DNA of 64,000 nucleotides, from positions 62,001-126,000 of the forward strand of contig NZ_JAASQU010000003.1 in assembly GCF_011762005.1 (NCBI RefSeq). The letters run 5' to 3'. The notes beneath the pieces were generated by a model. It did no database searches, had not been told where the DNA came from, and saw only the letters and a program-made list of their open reading frames with translations. Both the position numbers and the translations under genes were made by a program. The stretch's first letter is position 1. Each line of letters starts with the position of its first letter. Positions 53,449-62,100 of the stretch are shown here, in pieces. The DNA is from Qipengyuania flava. GTDB taxonomy: Bacteria; Pseudomonadota; Alphaproteobacteria; Sphingomonadales; Sphingomonadaceae.

Positions 53449-54408
53449 TTAGGATGTTATATGGGATCTGTTTGCGACGCCAAACCTTGCCCGCACGAAT
53501 TTCTCCGCTTCATTCAGGTTCATTGGTTTAAGTGATCCGTTAACAGGATATTCGCGGCGCACGGGTGAAGCGAGAACCAAACGGGGTCTTAGACGGATTC
53601 CTTCATGGCGAAGACCAAAAAGTGCTTCGACACAGCGTCCATGTTCATAAGCCCCTGGCGTCTACTCGAGCACGGGGCCAATCTCAGTCTCAATCCCCAT
53701 TCGAAGGTCCGCCCAATGGTTATCGTGCACTACCGGCAGGCCCACCGTGACGTGGGGAAGGCGGTCAATTCCCCCACCGCGCGAACCAACTGCGCTGGAC
53801 AGAGCCCCTGCGATCTTGGCGGCTGAAGGCAGCCCTAGAGAGATATCCAAGCTTATGATCGAGTTGGATTGGGATTCGATCACTACCGTAGCGAGAGGAC
53901 GCTGGGCGGTCGTGGTTTCATTCATAATAGGAATTTCGAGCACGGTATGATCGACGATCCAGTCTCCCAGTTTGGCCAGCTGCGCAGGTAGTATACGAGC
54001 CCGGTTTGCATGGATGTAGCGCTTCATCTTGTCACTCGATGGCATCGCAATGCCACCCGTGCTCGCCTGTCGCTCTGCGCTCTGGATTAGCTGCTCAGGC
54101 ATAGCGTCCGGCTGAGATCTCATAAGATCATCGAGTATCTTGGCTTGAGAAGCCTCGATGTTCGTCTTCCGATTGCGAGGCCTTGAGCCGCCAGCAATTG
54201 CCGCAGGGTCCTGTAAAGTTCTCCACGCTTTGGCGAGATTATAGAATTGGGCCACTCCTAAGCCGAGGTGTGCCGCAAATTGCTCCGCCTTCTTTCGACT
54301 AGGGGACGATTCGAATTCAACCAGAGCCTTTAATCTTCGCCGAACCTCATCTCGCCGCTCCGGTTCGATGCCAGACAAATCGACTGAAACAGGTTGATTT
54401 TTGTTCAT
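53449..54408 (-). pseudogene. DDE transposase-like gene interrupted by an in-frame TAG
   Basis: A frame of 320 codons broken by one TAG at 53662-53664. The first part gives 248 residues: helix-turn-helix (LGLGVAQFYNLAKAWRTLQD, 48-67), Asp153 in WIVDHTVLEIPI and Asp229 in LPVVHDNHW. After the TAG the same frame continues TPGAYEHGRCVEALFG and about 55 further residues, which supplies the catalytic Glu (position 261, 31 residues after Asp229). So the stop splits a DDE core. Either a pseudogene or a truncated 248-residue product; stop readthrough is unproven. It is convergent with its homologue at 52256-53392; the gap between them holds nothing else. Confidence 0.65.
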
Positions 54409-54523
54409 TGTTTGTTCTGAACTTTCCTCGATCTAAAATGTATCCCCTTCTTTTCATTTTTTATGCCTGTTCCAGGCCCGTAAACCTTCGTTAGATGTCG
54501 ACATACCGCCGCTTTGCACGGCG

Positions 54524-54543
54524 ACCTTCGTGCCCACGAAGGT
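54524..54543. repeat. perfect inverted repeat in the gene-free stretch 54409-54766
   Basis: ACCTTCGTG-CC-CACGAAGGT has 9-bp arms. A second, weaker dyad follows: TTCGGA/TCCGAA at 54545-54563. The 358-bp stretch between the interrupted transposase gene and the merR gene otherwise has no gene I can support, though a doubtful 90-residue frame can be read at 54405-54677. This is where composition returns to that of the host, so a boundary or transposon end may lie here. Confidence 0.4.
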
Positions 54544-54766
54544 ATTCGGATTGCACGTCCGAAACCGTTTCTGTCGATGAACGTCGAATATGGCGTCGAA
54601 GGGGCTCCGCTCATTCGGTTCGCTGGAGCTGCTGTCCGGAGGTTGGGTGGGTCTAGTTCCGATTGCCCCTCGCACATTTTAAATGAAAGGTAGCGCTCGA
54701 CGCGACGACTAAATGCTTACCGCCACCGAGGGAAGATCAAGCTTTTTCGAACCATAAGGTTCTCAT

Positions 54767-55162
54767 CTATTTAAACGGGAGCGCTAGGCTTTCGACGATG
54801 CGACATTCTCCAATACGGTTTGCCTCACAGGATCGCAGCAGAAGCCGCAACTCATTTCGGAGTGACGAGAGGTCCACTATCTTTTGTTCCACTTCCTCCA
54901 GCTGCTCACGAACAAGTTCATCAACTTCTTGGCATGGCTTGTCGGCGCTATCCGATAAAGCGAGCAGCTCGCGCACCTGCGCCATGCTGAAGCCGAGTTG
55001 GCGCGCGCGGCGAACGAATGTAAGCGCTGCCAAGTGATTGTCCGAATAGTCGCGGTAATTGCTGTCTGTGCGATCCGCAGCAGGCAAGATGCCTTCTCGT
55101 TCATAATAGCGGATCGTCTCCGCCTTTGTGCCGGTGGCTTTTGCAAGTTCTCCGATACGCAT
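54767..55162 (-). CDS. MerR-family heavy-metal regulator (CadR/PbrR-like)
   Basis: 131 residues. N-terminal winged helix typical of MerR (MRIGELAKATGTKAETIRYY), dimerisation helix (about 80-115), and metal-site cysteines: Cys78 in KPCQEVDELV, then LLRSCEANRIGECRIVES near the C-terminus (Cys112 and Cys121). The cysteine spacing fits Cd/Pb/Zn sensors (CadR, PbrR). It is divergent from the CDF-like exporter, with a MerR-type promoter in the 67-bp gap, and presumably switches that promoter on when metal binds. Confidence 0.92.
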   Translation of the reverse strand: MRIGELAKATGTKAETIRYYEREGILPAADRTDSNYRDYSDNHLAALTFVRRARQLGFSMAQVRELLALSDSADKPCQEVDELVREQLEEVEQKIVDLSSLRNELRLLLRSCEANRIGECRIVESLALPFK

Positions 55163-55165
55163 CGC

Positions 55166-55196
55166 TTGACCTTGTAGTTGCTACAAGGTGCATATG
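55166..55196 (+). promoter_or_regulatory. MerR-type promoter with CadR-like operator
   Basis: A -35 box TTGACC (55166-55171) and a -10 box CATATG (55191-55196) are separated by 19 bp, the overlong spacer of MerR-controlled promoters. Inside lies the perfect dyad ACCTTGTAG-TTG-CTACAAGGT (55169-55189), very like published CadR/PbrR operators. It drives the metal-resistance genes to the right and probably overlaps the regulator's own promoter. Confidence 0.9.
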
Positions 55197-55229
55197 TTCT
55201 TGCGACTCGAACGTTGCAAGGAGAGTGGC

Positions 55230-55850
55230 ATGGCGAAGTCCTGCTGCCAGACACCGGAGCCTGACACCGCCGCGCACAAAGATCCGCGCTGGCGCCGCGT
55301 CCTGTGGATCGCACTCATCGCTAATGCAGCCATGTTCGTGGTGGAGATGGTGGCCGGTGTCGCTGCTGATTCCCGTTCGCTCCAGGCCGATGCGCTTGAT
55401 TTCTTCGGGGATGCCGCGAACTACGCGATCAGTCTTGGCGTTGCAGGTCTGGCACTCTCATGGCGCGCCAAGGCCGCTCTAGTGAAGGCCGCGACCATGC
55501 TCGCTTTCGGCGTGTGGGTAATCGGCTACGCGATCTACGGCCTCGTCGCTGGTTCGGACCCGGAGCCCCAGACAATGGGAGTGGTCGGCACGCTGGCTTT
55601 GGCGACGAACGTGATCGTCGCGCTCATGCTCTTCCAGTTCCGCGAAGGCGATGCGAACATGCGATCGGTATGGATTTGCTCTCGCAACGACGCGATCGGA
55701 AACGTTGCGGTGCTCGGCGCCGCCCTCGGCGTGTTTGGAACGGGCGACGCGTGGCCCGACCTGCTCGTCGCCTCGATCATGGCCGGACTAGCCCTGTGGG
55801 GCAGTGCGGAGGTGTTCGGCCAAGCACGCCGGGAGCTGTCCCATGGATAG
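55230..55850 (+). CDS. CDF-like cation exporter (short form)
   Basis: 206 residues. It starts at ATG 55230 after AAGGAGAG, begins MAKSCCQTPEP (a Cys-Cys pair possibly metal-binding) and has about six membrane helices. The cation-diffusion signature is partly kept: SLQADALDFFGDAANYAISL matches the HxxxD region with Asp residues, and SRNDAIGNVAVLGAA matches the second site. It lacks the C-terminal cytoplasmic domain of full CDF proteins. First gene behind the MerR promoter; likely exports Zn, Cd or Co. Confidence 0.85.
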   Translation: MAKSCCQTPEPDTAAHKDPRWRRVLWIALIANAAMFVVEMVAGVAADSRSLQADALDFFGDAANYAISLGVAGLALSWRAKAALVKAATMLAFGVWVIGYAIYGLVAGSDPEPQTMGVVGTLALATNVIVALMLFQFREGDANMRSVWICSRNDAIGNVAVLGAALGVFGTGDAWPDLLVASIMAGLALWGSAEVFGQARRELSHG

Positions 55851-56226
55851 CAATACCATTCCCAGCAGGGATGCATTTCTCGCAGACGAATACCGACGCG
55901 CAGCAGAGGCTTCGGACGAGCAGAATTTCGAGGAAGCCTGGCACCATCTCGAACGGGCCCACGTAGTTGCTCAGGACCGCTTGAGACCGCACTGCGTCTC
56001 GCATTGGCGTATGCTGGAGCTTGCGTGGAGAACGCGTGATTGGCGCGAAGTTCACGGTCAGATATTCCGACTTTCCCTTGCCCCCATAGGCAACATCACC
56101 GGGAGACTTCCAATAGGAAACAGTGGTCGTTCGAATGTAAGCGCATTCGCTCGGATGGAAATAGAGCCGGAGATCAGTCGTGTGCTTGGTCAATCGCCAG
56201 CTCAAGATGTTCGTGGCTCGAAGTAG
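55843..56226 (+). CDS. DUF3703 protein
   Basis: 127 residues, start overlapping the end of the exporter gene by 8 bp. It has one TPR-like helical pair (EEAWHHLERAHVVAQDRL) and the DUF3703 core HWRMLELAWRTRDWREVHGQ. Such proteins lie beside metal exporters in many Proteobacteria, but their function is unknown. The C-terminal 25 residues (from SNVSAFARMEIEPE) look variable. Confidence 0.8.
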   Translation: MDSNTIPSRDAFLADEYRRAAEASDEQNFEEAWHHLERAHVVAQDRLRPHCVSHWRMLELAWRTRDWREVHGQIFRLSLAPIGNITGRLPIGNSGRSNVSAFARMEIEPEISRVLGQSPAQDVRGSK

Positions 56227-56309
56227 ATCGATGGTTTTGTTATGAAATCACATTCCGTCTCGCGAGATAGTTCTTTCGAAGCCAAGCCGCCAATGCTACC
56301 GGACACGCC

Positions 56310-56648
56310 ATGACCCGGCTCTTCGCCCGCTCCCTCTTGCTTCAGCTGATTACGCTGTGCACTGCATTCGGTGTCCTGTGGGCTCCGGTGGCGGAAGCGG
56401 CCGAATGCGCGGGAGAGCCTCCGGTAGCATCGCAGTTCGAGCAACACGACGAGCCCGGCGATGATGATCGTGGCCTGGAGAAGCACGGCGCCTGTGCTCA
56501 TGGCCATTGCCATCATGCTTCGCAGGCTGTCGGGCGGTCGTCTGACGTCTTTGCCTTTGGCTCGGTCATGGGTGCCCTGCGCGCTGGCGACCAGCCCTCT
56601 TTTGCGTCCAATTTGACCGAACTGGCAACGCCCCCTCCTCGCGGCTGA
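56310..56648 (+). CDS. exported His-rich small protein
   Basis: 112 residues. Signal peptide (about 1-30: LLLQLITLCTAFGVLWAPVAEAA) and a mature part with CAHGHCHHASQ and QHDEPGDDD, suited to binding soft or borderline metals. No family recognised with certainty. Its place directly before czcCBA resembles the small periplasmic metal-binding proteins often found there. Inference: periplasmic zinc/cadmium buffering. Confidence 0.75.
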   Translation: MTRLFARSLLLQLITLCTAFGVLWAPVAEAAECAGEPPVASQFEQHDEPGDDDRGLEKHGACAHGHCHHASQAVGRSSDVFAFGSVMGALRAGDQPSFASNLTELATPPPRG

Positions 56649-56713
56649 CATTCGCCGTGCGTCGGACCTGTTTTCCGATGCCGAACTGAACGTCAGAAGA
56701 GGAATACCCATCC

Positions 56714-57967
56714 ATGTTCGCCATATCGTGGCGAGCAGCCCCCGTCTGGGGGCTGATACTCGCCCTGTCCACAGGACCTGCCAGCGCGCAGGACCCGGGT
56801 GTCGTCACGCTCGACGACGCCCTTGAACTCAGCGGGGTCGCCGCTGAGGCCGATACCGCCACCACCAACCCCCGCCTCGTGGGGCCCCGCGCTGAAACAG
56901 ACGCGGCGGTCGCGCTTGTCGATCAAGCCCGTCTCCGGCCTAATCCCGAAGTGTCCTTCGAGGTCGAGAACGTCGCTGGCAGCGGGGCATTCTCGGGTCT
57001 CCAGTCTACCGAATATACGCTCTCCGTCGGCCAGCGTCTCGAACTCGGCGGCAAGCGATCTGCGCGGATCGGTGCGGCCGAATCCCAGGCCGAACTGGCA
57101 TCTCTCAGGGCCGACCTTACCACGGCCGAACTGGGACAGCTGGTGCGCGAGCGATATCTCGCAGCTGCTGCCGCAGCCGCCCGGGTCGAACTCGCGCAGG
57201 ATGTGGTCGCGCGAAATGAAGAGCTTGCCCGAATTGCCGGTGTCCTTGTGGAGGTCGGCCGCGAGCCACCTTTGCGCGCACTGAGGGCGGATGCGGCCCT
57301 TGCCGAAGCGCGCGCGCGCCTGGTTGAGGCGGAGGCGGAGAGCCTGTCGGCTCGGACTGCGCTCGCTGCTCTATGGGCCGGCAGGGAAGCGCCATTCGTC
57401 TCGGCGCAATTTCCGGTTATCCCTCCGCCCGCTTCCCTTTTGACCCAAGCAGCGGAAAGCCTCACCTATAGGGTCGCGCGAGCCGAGAGCACCGCTGCAG
57501 CGGCGGAGATCGAGCGGCAGCGGAGCCTGCGTATTCCCGATCCCACGGTCTCCGCAGGCGTGCGGCGCTTCGAAGAAAACGGCGATAATGCGTTCGTCGT
57601 TGGCGTTTCGATCCCGCTTCCGTTTCGCGATCGGAACCAGGGCAACATCGCTGCTGCCGAAGCTCGGCTGCGTGCAGCGAACGCTCGCGAAGCCGTGGCC
57701 CTCGCGGATTACGAGCAGGCGGTCGCCACGGCCCGGGCCAGGTATCTTGGTGCCGAAGCGCGCGTCGAGACCCTGTCGCAGACATCGCTCCCGCAGGCGG
57801 AGGAGGCACTGCGCCTCGTTCGCATCGGATATCGCAACGGACGTTTTCCCCTGATCGAAGTTCTCGCGGCCGCAGAGGCACGCGACACGATCCGCGAGGC
57901 GCTCATCGCCGCCCGCGAGCAGAGGGGCCTGGCCGCAGCCGAACTGATCGAGCTGGCCGCACAGTGA
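56714..57967 (+). CDS. czcC: CzcC-type outer-membrane efflux channel
   Basis: 417 residues of the TolC superfamily, with signal peptide ending PASAQDP. Characteristic segments: RPNPEVSFEVENV, YTLSVGQRLELGGKRSARI and VGVSIPLPFRDRNQGNIAAA, the last being typical of CzcC. Helical repeats are present. First gene of czcCBA; its stop lies 11 bp before the czcB start. It forms the exit duct of the cation pump. Confidence 0.93.
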   Translation: MFAISWRAAPVWGLILALSTGPASAQDPGVVTLDDALELSGVAAEADTATTNPRLVGPRAETDAAVALVDQARLRPNPEVSFEVENVAGSGAFSGLQSTEYTLSVGQRLELGGKRSARIGAAESQAELASLRADLTTAELGQLVRERYLAAAAAAARVELAQDVVARNEELARIAGVLVEVGREPPLRALRADAALAEARARLVEAEAESLSARTALAALWAGREAPFVSAQFPVIPPPASLLTQAAESLTYRVARAESTAAAAEIERQRSLRIPDPTVSAGVRRFEENGDNAFVVGVSIPLPFRDRNQGNIAAAEARLRAANAREAVALADYEQAVATARARYLGAEARVETLSQTSLPQAEEALRLVRIGYRNGRFPLIEVLAAAEARDTIREALIAAREQRGLAAAELIELAAQ

Positions 57968-57978
57968 AGGATATATCA

Positions 57979-59142
57979 ATGACACGCAGAAAGCTGGCGA
58001 TCCTCGTCGGTATCGTGATCGCAATCGGCGCTATGGCGCTGATATTCTGGCCAACCTCCGAGGTCGACGACCATGCAGGTGAAGATGACCATGCGCAGGA
58101 AGAAGCTGCGACCGAGACACCTGAAGGGGTGATCACGCTTAGCGAAGAGCAGATTAGCGAGGCCGGGATACAGCTGGCCTCCGTCCGGTCTGGAGCCGCT
58201 GTCGAGCTTGTCTTTCCAGCGACTGTCGCGGCGAACCCCACTTCCACCGCCCGCATCGACGCCCGCGCTTCGGGTGTCGTCCGCTCGGTGGGCAAGACGC
58301 TGGGTGATTATGTGGCGCGCGGCGAGACCGTCGCCCGCATCGAAAGCGCGGATGCCGCTGCTCTCGCCTCCCAGGTGAGCGCAGCAAGCGCGCGGGTGAG
58401 CGAGCTGTCTGCCGCCTACGAACGCGAGCGGCGTCTGTTCGAGGAAAATGTTACGGCCCGCCAGGATCTGGAAGCCGCGCGGGCGAACCTCAGCGTAGCA
58501 CGTTCGGAACTTCAGCGGGCGCAGGCCGCGGTAGCGGCAGCTGGCGTCAGCGGCGACGGGCGTTCGCTGGCGGTCACCTCTCCCTTGGCTGGCAGGATCA
58601 CCGCGGCACCGATTGTGCTCGGGGCCTTCGTCGATGCCGGCGAGGAACTCTACCGCGTGGTCGATCCCAATGGCCTCCAGATCGAGGTGGCGCTGCCTTC
58701 AGCCGAAGCCTCTCGTATCCAACCTGGTGACGAGGCCGTGCTGGTGGTCGGCGACGGTCGGGAAATCGGCGCCCGGGTTCGTTCGGTGACGCCGTCGCTC
58801 GATCCGGAGAGCCGCAGTGCGACTGCGGTCCTGTCGTTATCACGCGGCGTTCCGGGGCTTCAGCCGGGTGCCTTCCTTCAGGCACGGATCAGGCCTTCGG
58901 GCGAAATCGACCGCGACCGCATCGCGGTGCCGGAAGACGCTATCCAGGTGGTGGAAGGACGCGACGTGGTCTTCGTCCGGACGAAGACCGGCTTCCAGGC
59001 TCGTAACGTGGAGCTCGGGACACGATCCGCTGGTCAAGTGACGATCCTTTCCGGCCTTCAGAAGGGATGGCGGATAGCTGTCGCCAATGCCTTCCTGCTC
59101 AAGGCGGAACTCGGGAAGGAGGGCGCGACCCATGGTCACTGA
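57979..59142 (+). CDS. czcB: CzcB-type periplasmic adaptor
   Basis: 387 residues from ATG 57979 (GAAGGA upstream). Signal-anchor (LAILVGIVIAIGAMALIFW), a His/Asp/Glu-rich stretch (DDHAGEDDHAQEE, about 33-46), lipoyl and coiled-coil hairpin domains (IDARASGVVRSVGKTLGDYV; LFEENVTARQDLEAARANL), then beta-barrel and membrane-proximal domains. Links CzcA to CzcC. Overlaps czcA by 11 bp. Confidence 0.93.
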   Translation: MTRRKLAILVGIVIAIGAMALIFWPTSEVDDHAGEDDHAQEEAATETPEGVITLSEEQISEAGIQLASVRSGAAVELVFPATVAANPTSTARIDARASGVVRSVGKTLGDYVARGETVARIESADAAALASQVSAASARVSELSAAYERERRLFEENVTARQDLEAARANLSVARSELQRAQAAVAAAGVSGDGRSLAVTSPLAGRITAAPIVLGAFVDAGEELYRVVDPNGLQIEVALPSAEASRIQPGDEAVLVVGDGREIGARVRSVTPSLDPESRSATAVLSLSRGVPGLQPGAFLQARIRPSGEIDRDRIAVPEDAIQVVEGRDVVFVRTKTGFQARNVELGTRSAGQVTILSGLQKGWRIAVANAFLLKAELGKEGATHGH

Positions 59143-62100
59143 GACTCAGAACGAGTCCGCCGTGGACACCCACGTTGATGAGGCCAGCCATCGCCATGGT
59201 TTGATCGGGGCCATCCTCGACATTGCCGTGCGGTTCCGCTGGGCGGTCATCGTCCTTACCGTCTTCGCAGCGATCTACGGCGCCATGAACCTTTTGCGCC
59301 TTCCGATCGATGCGGTGCCGGACATCACCAACACACAGGTGCAGATCAACACCAGCGCGTCTGCGCTCTCTCCCTCGCAGGTGGAGACGCAGGTGACCTT
59401 CCCTATCGAGACCGGGCTTTCCGGGATCGAGGGGCTGGAGATGACCCGCTCGATCTCGCGTAACGGCTTCAGCCAGGTCACGGCGATCTTCGAAGAAGGC
59501 ACCGACATCTACTTCGCGCGCAGCCAGGTGAACGAACGGCTCGCTCCGATCGGTGCCTCGCTGCCGGAAGGAGCGGAGCCCACGATGGGGCCGATCTCGA
59601 CGGGCCTGGGCGAGGTCCTCATGTATACGATCGAATACGAGTATCCGGGAGGTCGCGATGCGCCGAAGGGTGGTCGAACAGGCTGGCAGTCGGACGGGAG
59701 CTTCATCACCGAACGCGGTGATCGCCTCGACACCGAGGTAGCCAAGGCAGCCTATCTTCGCACGGTGCAGGACTGGGTGGTGGCTCCGCTCATGCGCTCC
59801 ATCGATGGGGTGGCGGGCGTGGACTCGATTGGCGGTTACGAGAAACAGTTTCTCGTTCAGCCCGATCCCGCCCGTCTCACTGGCTATGGCCTGTCGTTTA
59901 ATTCGCTGATCGAGGCGCTGGAAGCGGCGAACCTCGCCGAGGGCGCCAACTTCGTGGATCGTGCCGGAGAGGCCCTGCTCGTCCGTGTCGATGCACGGCT
60001 TGGGGGCACCCAGGACATCGAACAGGCGGTGGTCGCGACCCGCGAGGGCGTTCCGATCCGGATCGGGGATGTCGCCTCGGTGCGCATCGGCGGCGATCTC
60101 AGAACCGGGGCTGCCTCGCTCAATGGCGAGGAGGCGGTCGTTGGCACGGTCCTGATGCGCAGTGGCGAGAACAGCCGCACCGTGGCTGCCGCCTCGGCCG
60201 AGCGACTGGAAGAAGTCCGCGCCTCGCTCCCTGCCGGAGTGGTCGCCGAGATCGTCTACAACCGCTCGTCGCTGGTCGATGCGACCATCGCCACGGTCGA
60301 GAAGAACCTCGTCGAGGGCGCGCTTCTGGTGATCGCAGTCCTGTTCCTGATGCTCGGCAATATCCGTGCTGCGATCATCGCCGCATTGGTCATTCCGATA
60401 TCCATGCTGATGGCCGCCGTGGGAATGAACAGGCTTGGTGTCTCGGGCAACCTGATGAGCCTCGGGGCACTGGACTTCGGGCTTATCGTCGATGGCGCCG
60501 TTATCATCGTCGAGAACAGCGTCGCGCGGCTCGCCGCAAGACAGCACCGCGAAGGCAGATTGCTCAGCCTCGGCGAACGGCTGACGGAGACACGGCTGGC
60601 TGCACAGGAGATGATCAAGCCGACCGTCTACGGTCAAGCGATCATCCTCTTGGTCTACGCGCCGCTTCTCACCTTCACGGGGGTCGAGGGCAAGACGTTC
60701 TCGCCCATGGCCATCACGGTCATGCTGGCACTCGCCTCCGCCTTCGTGCTGTCCCTGACCTTCGTGCCGGCGATGATCGCGGTGCTTCTCAATCGCAAGC
60801 TGACCGAGAAGGAGGTCAAGCCCGTTCGGATGGCGAAGGAACGCTATGGCCCGGCGGTGCGCCGCGCCATCGCACGTCCCTGGCCGGTGATCGGTGCGGG
60901 CGCCGGGCTCTTCGCCGTGGCGGCTTTCGTGTTCACCTTCCTCGGCAGCGAGTTCACACCGCAGCTGGATGAACGCGACATCGCGGTTCAGTCGCTGCGG
61001 ATACCGTCGACCTCGCTCGAACGATCACTCGCCATGCAGAGACAGGTGGAGGACAGGCTCGAGACCTTCCCGCAAGTCGAGCTGGTTTTTTCGCGCACCG
61101 GCACGGCCGAGGTCGCGAGCGATCCGATGCCGCCGAACGCGTCCGACGCCTATGTAATCTTGAAGCCGCGCGAAGAGTGGCCCGATCCCGACCTGTCGAA
61201 GGATGAACTCGTCACACAGATGGAGGAGTCGCTCAGCGGTCTGGTGGGCAACCTCTACGAATTCAGCCAACCCATCGAACTGCGCTTCAACGAGCTGATC
61301 GCGGGTGTTCGCGGCGACGTGGCGGTCAAGCTCTACGGAGACGACCTTACCGCGCTGACCCGGTCAGCCGAAGAAGTGGCCGAGGTGCTGCGCGGCGTCG
61401 AGGGTGCTGCCGACGTCAAGGTCCAGCAGGTCACTGGCTTTCCCACGCTCGACATCGCCTTCGATCGCCCGACGATCGCCCGATACGGTCTGACCGTGGA
61501 GGAGGTCGCACAATCAGTGGCCATCGCGCTGGGTGGTCGCCCGGCGGGACTGGTATTCGAGGGGGACCGCCGTTTCGATGTCGTCGTGCGGCTCGAGGAT
61601 GCGACCCGGGACGATTTCGATCAGCTCGGCGCTCTGCCCATAGTCCTGGAAAGCGGGGTCACGGTCCCGCTTCGCACGCTGGCGGATTTCCAGGTGGTCG
61701 ATGGTCTCGCCGAGGTTCGCCGGGAGCAGGGTCGCCGATTGGTGATCGTGTCGGCGAACGTGCGCGAACGCGATCTCGGGTCGTTTGTCGAGGAGGCCCG
61801 GGCAGGCGTCTCCGAAAGCGTCGAACTGCCGGCTGCCTCCTTCATCGAATGGGGCGGGCAATACCAGAACCTCCAGGCCGCGCAGGCGAGGCTCGCCCTC
61901 GTCGTTCCGGTCTGCTTCGCGCTGGTATTACTGCTCCTGTTCATGGCGCTCGGCGGATGGGTGCCAGCGCTGGCGGTGTTCAGCGCGATCCCGATGGCAC
62001 TGGCAGGCGGGGTCTTCGCGCTTGCCTTACGGGGGATGCCGTTCTCGGTGTCCGCTGCCGTGGGCTTCATCGCTCTATCGGGTGTCGCGGTATTGAACGG

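Larger units (their letters stand above)
45131..54766. mobile_element. Tn7-like island (tnsA-tniA-tniB-tniQ plus accessory genes), ends not fixed
   Basis: A block clearly lower in GC than both flanks, with different codon use. It contains four Tn7-family transposition genes in one minus-strand operon (tnsA, tniA/tnsB, tniB/tnsC, tniQ), two small ORFs before tnsA, and two mutually homologous degenerate transposase genes. The coordinates are those of the composition shift: from the tRNA-Thr gene to the MerR gene. Possible ends with TGT/ACA termini occur at 45152 or 45198 and at 52197, but no matching 5-bp target duplication was found for any pair. No Cas gene or CRISPR repeat is present, so it is not a CRISPR-associated transposon by this evidence. 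Confidence 0.75.

Noticed and set aside
54405..54677. 90-codon ORF before the interrupted transposase gene
   Set aside because: No ribosome-binding site, no recognised domain, and it crosses strong inverted repeats; treated as non-coding.
45131..54766. CRISPR-associated transposon (CAST)
   Set aside because: Tn7-like genes are present, but no Cas12k, Cascade or other Cas gene and no CRISPR array was seen, and TniQ is long, unlike the short TniQ of CAST systems.
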